Origin: Alloalcanivorax gelatiniphagus
GTDB lineage: Bacteria > Pseudomonadota > Gammaproteobacteria > Pseudomonadales > Alcanivoracaceae
DNA length: 64,000 nucleotides
Direction: 5' to 3'
Assembly: GCF_005938655.1 (NCBI RefSeq)
Contig: NZ_VCQT01000019.1
Coordinates: 118,003-182,002, forward strand
Of this stretch, positions 52,013-62,481 are shown one piece after another. The notes under the pieces are model-generated. The model was given only the letters and a program-made list of their open reading frames with translations. It did no database searches and was not told the origin of the DNA. The position numbers and the translations under genes are program-made. Position 1 is the stretch's first letter, and each line of letters begins with the position of its first letter.

Positions 52013-52672
52013 TTAGTCTTGGGTGACTTGATTCAGGTGAGCGATGGCTTCGTCAAGAGAGATGACGTCGCCGTACTTGCTGTCGATATCGAACAGGTTG
52101 GCTTCGTGGGGCGCGGGATGACGATCGCCCACGGCTTCACGCACAACCATCACGCGAAAACCGTATTGCAGACCGTCCACGGCGGTGGCTCGAATGCAGC
52201 CACTGGTGGAACAGCCCATGACGATCAGGGTATCCACGCCCAACGCCACCAAAGTGGAGGCAAGAGACGTGCCGAAAAACGCGCTGGCGTATTGTTTCGT
52301 AATCACCAGCTCGCCGGCCGCCGGCTCCACCGGTCGACAGAACTCCGCATCGGGGTTGCCGTCCTCCATGGCGCTCATAACGGGTGCTTTTTTCACCCAG
52401 ATGCCGCCGTCCAACTGGCCTTCGCCATGGTAACGGATGTTGGTATGAATGACCGGGATGCCGCTGTCCCGCGCCGCTTGCAGCAGACGCGGGGCATGGT
52501 CCATGGCCTCCACCACACCGGGGGCGTAAAGCGGCGCGCCCGGACGTGTGTAGGCTTGCAGAAAATCCACCGCCAACAACGCCGGGCGCCGGCCGAAGCC
52601 GATGCGCGTGCCCCAGACACCCTGATAGTTGTTCGCCAGGTCATCGCTTGAATCGTGGTGGTTATCGGCCAT
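52013..52672 (-). CDS. nicF: Maleamate amidohydrolase NicF (isochorismatase family)
   Basis: Hydrolyses maleamate to maleate and ammonia in nicotinate degradation. 219 residues, cysteine-hydrolase fold with triad Asp36 (LLAVDFLQAY), Lys126 (ITKQYASAF) and Cys159 (TSGCIRATAVD). The order nicC-nicD-nicE-nicF and fit to the pathway distinguish it from other isochorismatase-like amidases. 26 bp after nicE. Confidence 0.9.
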   Translation of the reverse strand: MADNHHDSSDDLANNYQGVWGTRIGFGRRPALLAVDFLQAYTRPGAPLYAPGVVEAMDHAPRLLQAARDSGIPVIHTNIRYHGEGQLDGGIWVKKAPVMSAMEDGNPDAEFCRPVEPAAGELVITKQYASAFFGTSLASTLVALGVDTLIVMGCSTSGCIRATAVDGLQYGFRVMVVREAVGDRHPAPHEANLFDIDSKYGDVISLDEAIAHLNQVTQD

Positions 52673-52698
52673 GGTGCGGTCTCCTTGAATCAGAACTT

Positions 52699-53451
52699 TC
52701 AGTAAGCGCCGGACAGCAGGGCGCCGGCGCCGGGAACCACAGGTTCCAGGTCCAGTGCCTTGAGCATCTGGTAGGTGGTGGCGATGGCGGCGGTGACCAC
52801 CGGCTTGCCGGTGAGCGCCTCGACCTTGGGCACCGCCGCCAGGGATGGCATCTGCACACAGGCGGACAGCACGATGGCGTCGGCATCGGAGAAGTCCATG
52901 CTGGCGACGATGTCCGGCAGCTTGGCGGTGTCGTGGCGAGCCACGTCCAGGTTGTTGGGGATTTCCAGGGCGCGGTATTCCAGCACCTCGGTGCCTTCGC
53001 GCTGGATGTAATCCACCACCATCTCGGTGAGCGGCTTCATGTAAGGCGCCACCACCACAACTTTCTTGGCGTTAAGCACCTTGAGCGCGTCCACCAGGGC
53101 ACCGGCGCTGGTCACCACTTCGGTTTCCTGGCCGTTTTCCTTGGTGCGCTCACGCAGGCGTTTTTGCGATTCCCGGTGGTAGCCGGGGCCCATGGACATG
53201 ATCGCCACCAGGCAGGCATAGCCCATCACATCCACGGCGGCGTCGCTGAGTTCCAGGGCGCAGCGGTCGGACTCGCCGTCCATGGCGGCCAGCTCTTCCT
53301 TGCTCACGGTTTTCATGCGCATGCGGCTGGAATGGAAGGTGAAGCGCTCCGGGCGGATCAGTTGCCGGGCGTTGAGCATGGCCGGAATCTCGGTCTCCAT
53401 GGTGATGTTGGAGCTCGGTACGATCTGGCCGATTCGATAGGGTCGCGTCAT
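52699..53451 (-). CDS. nicE: Maleate isomerase NicE (Asp/Glu racemase family)
   Basis: Converts maleate to fumarate, which enters the TCA cycle. 250 residues, the usual length. Two catalytic cysteines of the family are seen at Cys80 (GYACLVAIM) and Cys198 (LSACVQMPS). N-terminus RIGQIVPSSNITMETE is the maleate isomerase signature. 24 bp after nicD. Confidence 0.92.
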   Translation of the reverse strand: MTRPYRIGQIVPSSNITMETEIPAMLNARQLIRPERFTFHSSRMRMKTVSKEELAAMDGESDRCALELSDAAVDVMGYACLVAIMSMGPGYHRESQKRLRERTKENGQETEVVTSAGALVDALKVLNAKKVVVVAPYMKPLTEMVVDYIQREGTEVLEYRALEIPNNLDVARHDTAKLPDIVASMDFSDADAIVLSACVQMPSLAAVPKVEALTGKPVVTAAIATTYQMLKALDLEPVVPGAGALLSGAY

Positions 53452-53475
53452 GCTTTGTCTCCTAGGGGGCGCGGC

Positions 53476-55781
<2,306 letters not shown>

Positions 55782-56357
55782 TCAAATGTCAGCGTCGGTC
55801 AAATCAGCCGGGCGGTCCACGTCGCGCAGCACCCCCGGGTCGCTAACCGGGATTTCCACCAGCGCCGGGCGGTGGCGGCGGATCACCGCGCGGGCGCCGT
55901 CGCTCTCGGTGTTGGCGGCCAGTGCCGGCCAGAAATCGCGGCCGAACAGCACCGGGAAGCCCGGCGCGCCGTCCAGGGTAGGGCGCACGATGCGCCCCGG
56001 ACCGGCTTCCGCCAGCAGGGCGCTGACCGTGGCCGGGTCCACCCAGGGCATATCCCCCAGCCAGACCGCCGCCACCGGCGCCGGCTCCGGTTCCGCCAGC
56101 AGGGCGGCGAAGCCATCGGAAAGACTGGCCCCGAGCCCCTGGTCCGCCCGCCGGCTGACCAGCACGCCCTGGTCCGGCAGGCCCAGCTCGGCGGGCCGGT
56201 CGTCGGCGCGCAGGATCACCCGCACATCGGCGAAGCACTGCCCGGCCCGGGCGTGGGTGGCCATCAGCAGGGTGCCGTCGCCCAGCCGGGCGCGGCGCTT
56301 GTCACCGCCAAAGCGGCGTCCGCGACCGGCGGCGGCGATCAGCACCAGGGTTTTCAC
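55782..56357 (-). CDS. mocA: Molybdenum cofactor nucleotidyltransferase (MocA/MobA-like)
   Basis: A 191-residue NTP-transferase that attaches CMP (or GMP) to molybdopterin for hydroxylases of the xanthine dehydrogenase family. N-terminal nucleotide loop LIAAAGRGRRFGGDKRR, acidic metal site WLGDMPWVDPATV and GFPVLFGRDFWPAL are visible. GTG start overlapping the hydroxylase stop by 4 bp (GTGA), so it probably matures that enzyme. MCD-type (CMP) use is inferred from this pairing. Confidence 0.85.
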   Translation of the reverse strand: MKTLVLIAAAGRGRRFGGDKRRARLGDGTLLMATHARAGQCFADVRVILRADDRPAELGLPDQGVLVSRRADQGLGASLSDGFAALLAEPEPAPVAAVWLGDMPWVDPATVSALLAEAGPGRIVRPTLDGAPGFPVLFGRDFWPALAANTESDGARAVIRRHRPALVEIPVSDPGVLRDVDRPADLTDADI

Positions 56358-58633
56358 CGGCGCGCTCCGCCAGCGGCCTGCAAGGTGGCGCGCACCCGTT
56401 CCGGGGTGAAGGGCGGGCGCCGGAAACGCACGCCGGTGGCGTCGAACAGGGCATTGGCGATGGCCGGCGCGGCGGGCAGGGAAGTGGATTCACCCACCCC
56501 CAGGGGCGGCTGGTCCGGCGCCTCCATCAGCACCAGATCGATTTCCGGCAGTTCGGAGAAGCGCAGCAGCGGGTAGCCACCCCATTCCCGGGCGGCGGGC
56601 CGGCCTTCCTCGAAGGGCACGCTCTCCTTAAGGGTGCGGCCGAGCATTTGCACGATGTTGCCGTGCACCTGGTGACGCACCCCGGCCGGGTTGACCATCA
56701 GCCCGGCGTCCTGGGACACCACCAGCTTGCGCACCCGAATGCGGCCGCTTTCAGGGTGCACCCGGAGGAACACCACCCAGGCCGCCAGGGAGGCGCCGAA
56801 GCCGGGAAACTTGCTGTGCACGTAACGGGCGTAGGCCAGGCCACGGCCCTCCCGCCAGCCATCGTCCTGCTCGCCCCGGGCCAGGGCGGGCCAGGGGCGG
56901 GGCACCCAGCCGGCCCGTTCGGCGGCGGCCTGCAGCACCGCCCGCGCCCGGTCGTCCTCCAGGTGGCGCAGCCGGTAGGCCAGCGGGTCGTCGCCGGCCC
57001 GTTCCGCCAGTTCATCGATAAAGCTGTCGTGGGCGAAGGTATTGGGCAGCGCCGACACCCCGCGCAGCCAGGCGGCGCGGATCAGGGTGGGCACGTCGTC
57101 GCAGGCAATGCGCCGGCGCGGGTAGCTGTATGGCGGCACCGCGGTGCGGTCGCCCATCTGGAACGGGTGCTCGCCTTCCGGCACCTTGCCGATCAGCCGC
57201 AGGGCCAGGGTCGGCGCGTTGTCCGACGGGTAGCGGGTAACGAACCGGTAACTGGCCGGGGCGCCGTCGGCGTCCTGTTCGCCTTCCACGTCCATGATCT
57301 GGGCGGCGCCCTTGGGCTCCCACAAATGCTCCTGCTCCCGGGACAGTTGCACCCGCACCGGCCGGCCCACGGCACGGGCCAGCAGGGCGGCGTCGGCGCC
57401 CACGTCGTCGGCGCAGTTGCGGCCGTAGCAGCCGGATGCTTCATAGCGGCGGATATCGATATCGCCCTCGTCCAGGTCCAGCAGGCGGGCCAGGTCGGCG
57501 CGCAGGCTGTGCGGGTTCTGGGTGCCGGACCACAGCGTCAGCTGGCCGTCCTCCAGGGACGCCACCGAACAGGACGGGCCAATGGAGCCGTGCAGCTGAT
57601 AGGGCCACACATAGGTGCGGCGCAGGGTGTCGCCGCCGTCTTCCGGCGGTTCGGAATCCTCGTCGGTGACCAGCTCCCGGCGCTGGGCGGGCAGGGCGCG
57701 CAGCGCGGATTCCAGGTCCTCGTCCCGATTCAGCGCCGGCAGGTCGCGGGGCGTTTGCCAGCGCACCTTGAGCCGCCGGGCCGCCTGGATCGCCTGTTCC
57801 TCGCGCTCGGCCACCACGCCCACGAAGTCGCCGATCACCACCACCTCCACCAGGCCGGGCAGGCCGGCCACCGAGTCCCGGTCCACCTCCAGCAGGCTGC
57901 GGCCGACGAAATCGCCCCGGTCCAGGCCGTGGTAGGGCGGCCGCACCACCCGCCCGTGCAGCATGCCCGGTACCCGGATATCGTGTACGAAGGTCAGCTC
58001 GCCCCGGGCCTTGGCCGGGATATCCACCCGGGCGGCGCCCTGGCCGACAATGGTGTATTCGGCGCGGGGTTTGAGCGGCACCTGGTCGGCCTCGGCCAGC
58101 TTCAGGTCCTCCCGGCGGCCGCGCAGCAGTTCTCCGTAACCAAGCCGCCGATCCGGCGCCTCGGCGTCATGGACCGCGCCGTCGGCGGCCACCAGCCGCT
58201 GGCGGGGCAGATCCAGCCGGGCGGCGGCCAGATCCAGCAGCCGCTCGCGGGCCTGGGCGGCGGCCCGGCGCAGCGGCTCGGCGCTGATCTGGATGCTGGC
58301 GCTGGCGATGGTGGGGCCCTGGTTGGGCACGTCCCGGGGATGACCGAGCACCATGGTCACGGTGTCGAAGGTCACGTTCAGTTCCTCGGCCAGGATCTGG
58401 CCCAGGGCGGTACGGATACCGGTGCCCAGGTCCACATGGCCGTTGAAGCCCAGCACCCGGCCGTCAGCCAGCACGGCCACGAACAGCTCCGGTTCGGTGG
58501 GCAGGAAATCCGAGTCCGTGCCGGGCTGGCCCGGCGCCGGCTTGGGGGTCGGAACGGGGTCCCGGTACACCACCAGGGTGTCCGGATCGTGCAGCAGAGC
58601 CTGACGGCTGGGCAAGGTTTCGGTATGCATCAT
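56354..58633 (-). CDS. nicB: Molybdopterin-binding catalytic subunit of a nicotinate hydroxylase-type enzyme (NicB-like, without cytochrome domain)
   Basis: A 759-residue molybdenum hydroxylase large subunit, proposed to hydroxylate nicotinate to 6-hydroxynicotinate with NicA. The N-terminal block has GFNGHVDLGTGIRTALGQI (about 62-80); the middle has SGTQNPHSLRADLARLL and ASGCYGRNCADDVG near the Mo site; the C-terminus has the catalytic glutamate in LGVGESTSLP (Glu715). P. putida NicB is about 1,190 residues with cytochrome c domains at its end; these are absent here. The ATG at 58633 is used because upstream in-frame DNA holds the promoter. Co-transcribed with mocA. Confidence 0.83.
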   Translation of the reverse strand: MMHTETLPSRQALLHDPDTLVVYRDPVPTPKPAPGQPGTDSDFLPTEPELFVAVLADGRVLGFNGHVDLGTGIRTALGQILAEELNVTFDTVTMVLGHPRDVPNQGPTIASASIQISAEPLRRAAAQARERLLDLAAARLDLPRQRLVAADGAVHDAEAPDRRLGYGELLRGRREDLKLAEADQVPLKPRAEYTIVGQGAARVDIPAKARGELTFVHDIRVPGMLHGRVVRPPYHGLDRGDFVGRSLLEVDRDSVAGLPGLVEVVVIGDFVGVVAEREEQAIQAARRLKVRWQTPRDLPALNRDEDLESALRALPAQRRELVTDEDSEPPEDGGDTLRRTYVWPYQLHGSIGPSCSVASLEDGQLTLWSGTQNPHSLRADLARLLDLDEGDIDIRRYEASGCYGRNCADDVGADAALLARAVGRPVRVQLSREQEHLWEPKGAAQIMDVEGEQDADGAPASYRFVTRYPSDNAPTLALRLIGKVPEGEHPFQMGDRTAVPPYSYPRRRIACDDVPTLIRAAWLRGVSALPNTFAHDSFIDELAERAGDDPLAYRLRHLEDDRARAVLQAAAERAGWVPRPWPALARGEQDDGWREGRGLAYARYVHSKFPGFGASLAAWVVFLRVHPESGRIRVRKLVVSQDAGLMVNPAGVRHQVHGNIVQMLGRTLKESVPFEEGRPAAREWGGYPLLRFSELPEIDLVLMEAPDQPPLGVGESTSLPAAPAIANALFDATGVRFRRPPFTPERVRATLQAAGGARR

Positions 58634-58708
58634 GGTCCGATCATCACGCCGTACCACGGGCACGGCAAGCAGCGGCACCGGGCGGTGCCCGGCAAGAATG
58701 TCCGAAAA

Positions 58709-58738
58709 AACGTATACACCATTTATTGGCGGGTCAAG
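58709..58738 (-). promoter_or_regulatory. nicB promoter/operator, copy 2 of the conserved nic element
   Basis: Leftward TTGACC, CGCCAATAAATGGTG, TATACGTT; differs from the nicC copy at one of 30 positions. 75 bp before the nicB start. Shared control of the two transcripts is the natural reading. Confidence 0.7.
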
Positions 58739-58876
58739 AAAATGAACACCTGGAAAATCACGGATTAGTCGAAGGGCCTTGTTGACAGCCGAGGGTGTTC
58801 TATTTAAAGCTATTTTCCTGGCTTGGAGCGGTGATGTCCGCAACTTGGACTGAATTGGTACCGCCCGCCCAATTAG

Positions 58877-58919
58877 GGTGCACACCTTCCATTCTGGTGC
58901 TGAGAAAGAATGTGTGCCC
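58877..58919. promoter_or_regulatory. Two-part stem-loop in the nicA leader region
   Basis: Outer arms GGTGCACAC and GTGTGCCCC (one mismatch) and inner arms CATTCT and AGAATG around an 11-base loop. It may be a nicA leader hairpin or an extended operator dyad. Confidence 0.4.
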
Positions 58920-59055
58920 CATAAAAGTGATAATTACTCCGGTACGCACCCGAACGGTGCGATAACAGAGAGCATACGCATGTTCGTCAGTCGAGTTGTT
59001 CTGTATCCGTCATGCTCGTGGTCATCGGCCGCCATCGTCCGCTGAGTCCACGATT

Positions 59056-59538
59056 ATGAACCAGGAGCTTCATCTCACCGTCAACGGTGAACGGTGCGCC
59101 GTGCGTGCCGCCCCGTCCACGCCGCTGCTGTATGTGCTGCGCAATGACCTGTGCCTGAACGGCCCCAAATTCGGCTGCGGCCTGGGTGAGTGCGGCGCCT
59201 GCATGGTGCTGGTGGAAGGCCGTGCCGCCCGCGCCTGCGTGCTACCGGTGAGCGCCGTGGCGGACCGCCGCATCACCACCCTGGAAGGGCTCGCCGATGG
59301 CGACCGGCCGGACCCGGTGCAACAGGCCTTTATCGACGAACAGGGCGCCCAATGCGGCTACTGCCTGAACGGCATGATCATGACCGTGCGCGGCTTGCTC
59401 AACGACAATCCGGCGCCGGACCGGGACGCGCTGGTGGCGGCCCTGGACCATAATCTTTGCCGCTGCGGCACCCATCAGGAAATCCTCGCCGCCGCCTGCC
59501 GGGCGGCGGGCCTCTCCGATCAGGGGGAGCCGTCATGA
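59056..59538 (+). CDS. nicA: Nicotinate hydroxylase small subunit NicA (two [2Fe-2S] clusters)
   Basis: A 160-residue iron-sulfur subunit carrying electrons from the Mo site. Plant-type cluster cysteines in KFGCGLGECGACMV and a further Cys in ARACVLPV; the second cluster in QCGYCLNGM and HNLCRCGTH. The ATG at 59056 starts the ferredoxin fold (MNQELHLTVNGE); no strong ribosome-binding site. Overlaps the next gene by 4 bp (ATGA). Confidence 0.93.
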   Translation: MNQELHLTVNGERCAVRAAPSTPLLYVLRNDLCLNGPKFGCGLGECGACMVLVEGRAARACVLPVSAVADRRITTLEGLADGDRPDPVQQAFIDEQGAQCGYCLNGMIMTVRGLLNDNPAPDRDALVAALDHNLCRCGTHQEILAAACRAAGLSDQGEPS

Positions 59539-62255
59539 ACCGCTTCCCGGACAACCGACCGGCCGATCAGGACAACGACGCTCTCCGTTATGGCGTGGTG
59601 ATCCGTCCGCCGGTGTACCGCCTGGACGCCCGCGCCTTCGTCTGCTCCCAGCTTCTGCACGTGGACCGGGAAGCGCTGGCCTCGGAAGGGATCACCGTGG
59701 TCACCGACGGCAACTTCGTGGGGGTGGTGGCCGCCAGCCACGAAGCGGCCCGCCAGGCCGCCGCCCGGCTACCGCTGCGCTGGTCCACCCCGGACCGGGA
59801 CCGGACCACCACCAGCCCCACGGTGGCGGAACAGCGCCTGCGCCGGGACTACCAATGGCCCGGTCGCCTGGGCTGGGGCGCCGCCCCGGACTGGGTGATC
59901 GCCGATTTCATCGACGGTGGCCTGCGCCTGGACGGGCCGGTGGCCAACAGCGAGCGGCTGCGCCGGGAGCTGGCCTGCCTGCTGGAAAGCGACCCGCAAC
60001 GGATTCATGTGGACGGCGACGCGGAAGCGGGCCTGGGCCGCCAGGGCAGCGACGATGCCGCCGCCGACGCCGCTCTGCTGGCGCGGGCCGTGGGCCGGCC
60101 GGTGGCGGTGCGGCTGGACCCGGACCCTTACGCCCGGGACGCCGGGGCGCTGGCCCGGGCCCGCCGCATGCGGGTCAGCGGCACCGCCGACGGCGACGAT
60201 TTCCGGGTCGATGACGACCTGGGCTATGTGTCGGTGCCGCCGCTGGCCCTGTGGCTCACCGGCCGGCTCACCGACGGGCTGCTCAGCGACCCGGACGCGG
60301 CGGCGCTGCAGTTCACCTTCGTGCAGGAGTCGTTTCTGGACGAAGTGGCGGCGGCCCTGGGCGAGGACCCGGTCGCCCTGCGCCTGCGCCATATCAAGGA
60401 CCCGCGCGGCAAGCAGCTGCTCAGCTCGGTGGCCGACCAGGCCGGCTGGGGCAAGCCCGTGGAGGACGACGGCCGCGCCGATCTGGTTCGCGGCCGTGGC
60501 GTGGCCTACAGCCACCGGCCTTCGTCCTCCGGTGACGCCGGCTCCGGCACCCGCAGTGCCTGGATCGCCGATGTGGAGGTCAACACGGTGACCGGCGGCG
60601 TGCGCCTGTCGCGGCTGGTGGCCGGCCAGGACGCCGGCGCCGACGGCCCGCTGAGCCCGCTGCTCGATGCCAAGCCCCTGAGCGACACCCTGGAACGGAA
60701 ACTGCTGGGCCTGCCGGCCACGCCGCCGTCGGCGGATGATTGGGCGGCCCCCGGCGATCGCCAATTGCCGGCCCGGCAGACGTCCGTGCCGCCGGCGCCA
60801 CCGCGCCCCGCGGGCACCCCCGCCGCCACCGATCCGGTGGACCTGAGCCCGGCGGTGGCGGTGGTGGCCAATGCCCTCTATGACGCCACCGGCGTGCGCT
60901 TTCGCTCGCCGCCGTTCTCGCCGGCGCGGGTGCGGGCGGCGCTGCAACAACAGTCGCGGCCGGGCAAACGCCGCTGGTGGTGGGGCGGGGCCGTGGCGGT
61001 GGCCGGCCTGCTCGCCACCCTGTGGCCCTGGCGGCCGTCCATCGCGCCGGTGGCACGGCCGGCGGCCAACCTCTATTCCGCCGAGACCCTGGAACGGGGC
61101 CGGCTGGTGGCGGAAGCGGGGGACTGCGCCGTCTGCCACACCGCCGAAGGCGGCACCGTGAACCTGGGTGGCCGCCCGTTCGAGACCCCGTTCGGCACTC
61201 TTTATAGCACCAACCTGACCCCGGACCCGGACACCGGCATCGGCAACTGGTCCTACGCTGCCTTCGAACGCGCCATGCGCGAGGGCATCGGCCGGGACGG
61301 CCGCCATCTTTATCCCGCCTTTCCCTATACCGATTTCGCCAAGATCAGCGACGCCGACATGCAGGCGCTGTACGGCTATTTGATGGCGCAGCCGGCGGTG
61401 GCGGCACCGGCGCCGCAAAACGACCTGCGTTTCCCGTTCAATATCCGCTCGATGATGGCCGGCTGGAATTTCCTGTTCCACGACCCGTCGCCGTTCAAGC
61501 CGGACCCCACCCGTTCCGCGCAATGGAACCGGGGCGCCTATCTGTTTGAAGGGGCAGGGCACTGCGGTGCCTGCCATACGCCGCGCAATCTGTTCGGTGC
61601 CGAGAAGGGTGGCGACGCCCGACTGGCCGGCGCACTGGTGGACGGCTGGGAGGCACCGGCGCTGACCGCCGACTCCCGGGCCCCGGCGGGCTGGACCGAA
61701 CAGTCCCTGTTCGAGTACCTGCGCACCGGACGTTCGGAGCTGCACGGCGTGGCCGGCGGCCCCATGGCTCCGGTGGTGGCGGGGCTCGCCGAGCTGCCGG
61801 AAGACGACGTGCGCGCCATCGCCCATTACGTGGCCACGCAAATGGATGCGCCGCTCAGCGACCCGGCCCGGGCGGAGCGAGCCGCCGCGGTGGTGACCGC
61901 CAGCCAGGTGGAACCGGTGGGCCAGGAAGCGGGCCAGAGGGTGTTCGAGGGCGCCTGCGCCGCCTGCCACGAAAACGGCACCGCCACCTTTACCTCCGCC
62001 AAACAGGCGCTGGCGCTGAATACCAATCTGCACAGCCAGCGCCCGGACAACGTTATTCAATCGATCCTCGGCGGCGTTCACGCCGAGGGCGTGGCGGGGA
62101 CCGGCGAAATGCCGGCCTTCGCCCATAGTCTCAGCGACCGCCAGATCGTCGATCTGGTGCAGTACTTGCGGGCGCGTTTCGCACCGGGAGAAACGCCCTG
62201 GAAGGAAGTCGGGAAGACCGTCGCCGACCTGCGCAGGGAGCACGACCAACAATGA
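59535..62255 (+). CDS. Membrane-anchored triheme cytochrome c fused to a degenerate molybdopterin-binding domain (second NicB-like subunit)
   Basis: A 906-residue protein in three parts. Residues 1-475 are recognisably derived from the NicB-type Mo domain: 18-90, 166-190, 256-305, 318-368 and 437-470 align in order with 225-298, 400-425, 529-575, 595-644 and 720-751 of the catalytic protein at 56354. It lacks the first about 225 residues (with GHVDLGTG) and the GVGES catalytic glutamate segment, so it should not bind cofactor productively. A membrane helix (about 484-497) after RPGKRRWWW puts the rest outside the cytoplasm: three cytochrome c domains with CAVCH (531), CGACH (677) and CAACH (808). 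Proposed role: anchor and electron exit for NicA-NicB. Resembles the cytochrome end of P. putida NicB. Confidence 0.82.
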   Translation: MNRFPDNRPADQDNDALRYGVVIRPPVYRLDARAFVCSQLLHVDREALASEGITVVTDGNFVGVVAASHEAARQAAARLPLRWSTPDRDRTTTSPTVAEQRLRRDYQWPGRLGWGAAPDWVIADFIDGGLRLDGPVANSERLRRELACLLESDPQRIHVDGDAEAGLGRQGSDDAAADAALLARAVGRPVAVRLDPDPYARDAGALARARRMRVSGTADGDDFRVDDDLGYVSVPPLALWLTGRLTDGLLSDPDAAALQFTFVQESFLDEVAAALGEDPVALRLRHIKDPRGKQLLSSVADQAGWGKPVEDDGRADLVRGRGVAYSHRPSSSGDAGSGTRSAWIADVEVNTVTGGVRLSRLVAGQDAGADGPLSPLLDAKPLSDTLERKLLGLPATPPSADDWAAPGDRQLPARQTSVPPAPPRPAGTPAATDPVDLSPAVAVVANALYDATGVRFRSPPFSPARVRAALQQQSRPGKRRWWWGGAVAVAGLLATLWPWRPSIAPVARPAANLYSAETLERGRLVAEAGDCAVCHTAEGGTVNLGGRPFETPFGTLYSTNLTPDPDTGIGNWSYAAFERAMREGIGRDGRHLYPAFPYTDFAKISDADMQALYGYLMAQPAVAAPAPQNDLRFPFNIRSMMAGWNFLFHDPSPFKPDPTRSAQWNRGAYLFEGAGHCGACHTPRNLFGAEKGGDARLAGALVDGWEAPALTADSRAPAGWTEQSLFEYLRTGRSELHGVAGGPMAPVVAGLAELPEDDVRAIAHYVATQMDAPLSDPARAERAAAVVTASQVEPVGQEAGQRVFEGACAACHENGTATFTSAKQALALNTNLHSQRPDNVIQSILGGVHAEGVAGTGEMPAFAHSLSDRQIVDLVQYLRARFAPGETPWKEVGKTVADLRREHDQQ

Positions 62256-62299
62256 TAAAAGGCGTATATCGCTAATCAACCGAAGCTACGAGGTGGGAT

Positions 62300-62479
62300 A
62301 TGCAACGAAGAAAGTGGATCTGGCTGGTGTGGGCCGTGGTAGTGCTTTGCTACCTGGTGCCGTACACCGTTTTGAGTGACGTTCATGCCTGGTACGGGAG
62401 CTTCCTGTTCTGGAGCCTGGCCGGCGTCGCCGTGATCGCCATCAATCTGTTTATCACCAAAGATTTCGAAGGACGCTGA
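62300..62479 (+). CDS. Small membrane protein accompanying a sodium:solute symporter (DUF3311-like)
   Basis: A 59-residue protein with two hydrophobic segments (about 6-24 and 33-53), charged N-terminus MQRRKWIW and tail TKDFEGR. GAGGTG lies upstream of the ATG. Two bases separate it from the symporter gene, the usual place for the small DUF3311-type partner of SSS transporters. Function unknown; perhaps stabilises the symporter. Confidence 0.75.
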   Translation: MQRRKWIWLVWAVVVLCYLVPYTVLSDVHAWYGSFLFWSLAGVAVIAINLFITKDFEGR

Positions 62480-62481
62480 AC

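Larger units (their letters stand above)
58634..59055. other. Divergent control region between nicB and nicA
   Basis: A 422-bp gap between divergent genes with no supported ORF. Leftward it has the nicB promoter element (58709-58738). Further right are an AT-rich stretch after TTGACA (58782-58787), possibly part of the nicA promoter, and a stem-loop at 58877-58919. The GC content is visibly lower than in flanking genes. Confidence 0.6.

Noticed and set aside
56648..58768. 706-codon rightward ORF opposite nicB
   Set aside because: Shadow of the molybdopterin subunit.
58634..58885. N-terminal extension of the nicB-like gene
   Set aside because: The stretch contains the conserved promoter element and no domain homology.
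59769..62279. 836-codon leftward ORF opposite the cytochrome gene
   Set aside because: The + strand has three CxxCH heme motifs and family homology; the reverse frame has none.
62262..62285. Possible third copy of the nic promoter element before the small membrane protein
   Set aside because: Only GTATA is shared; too little to call.
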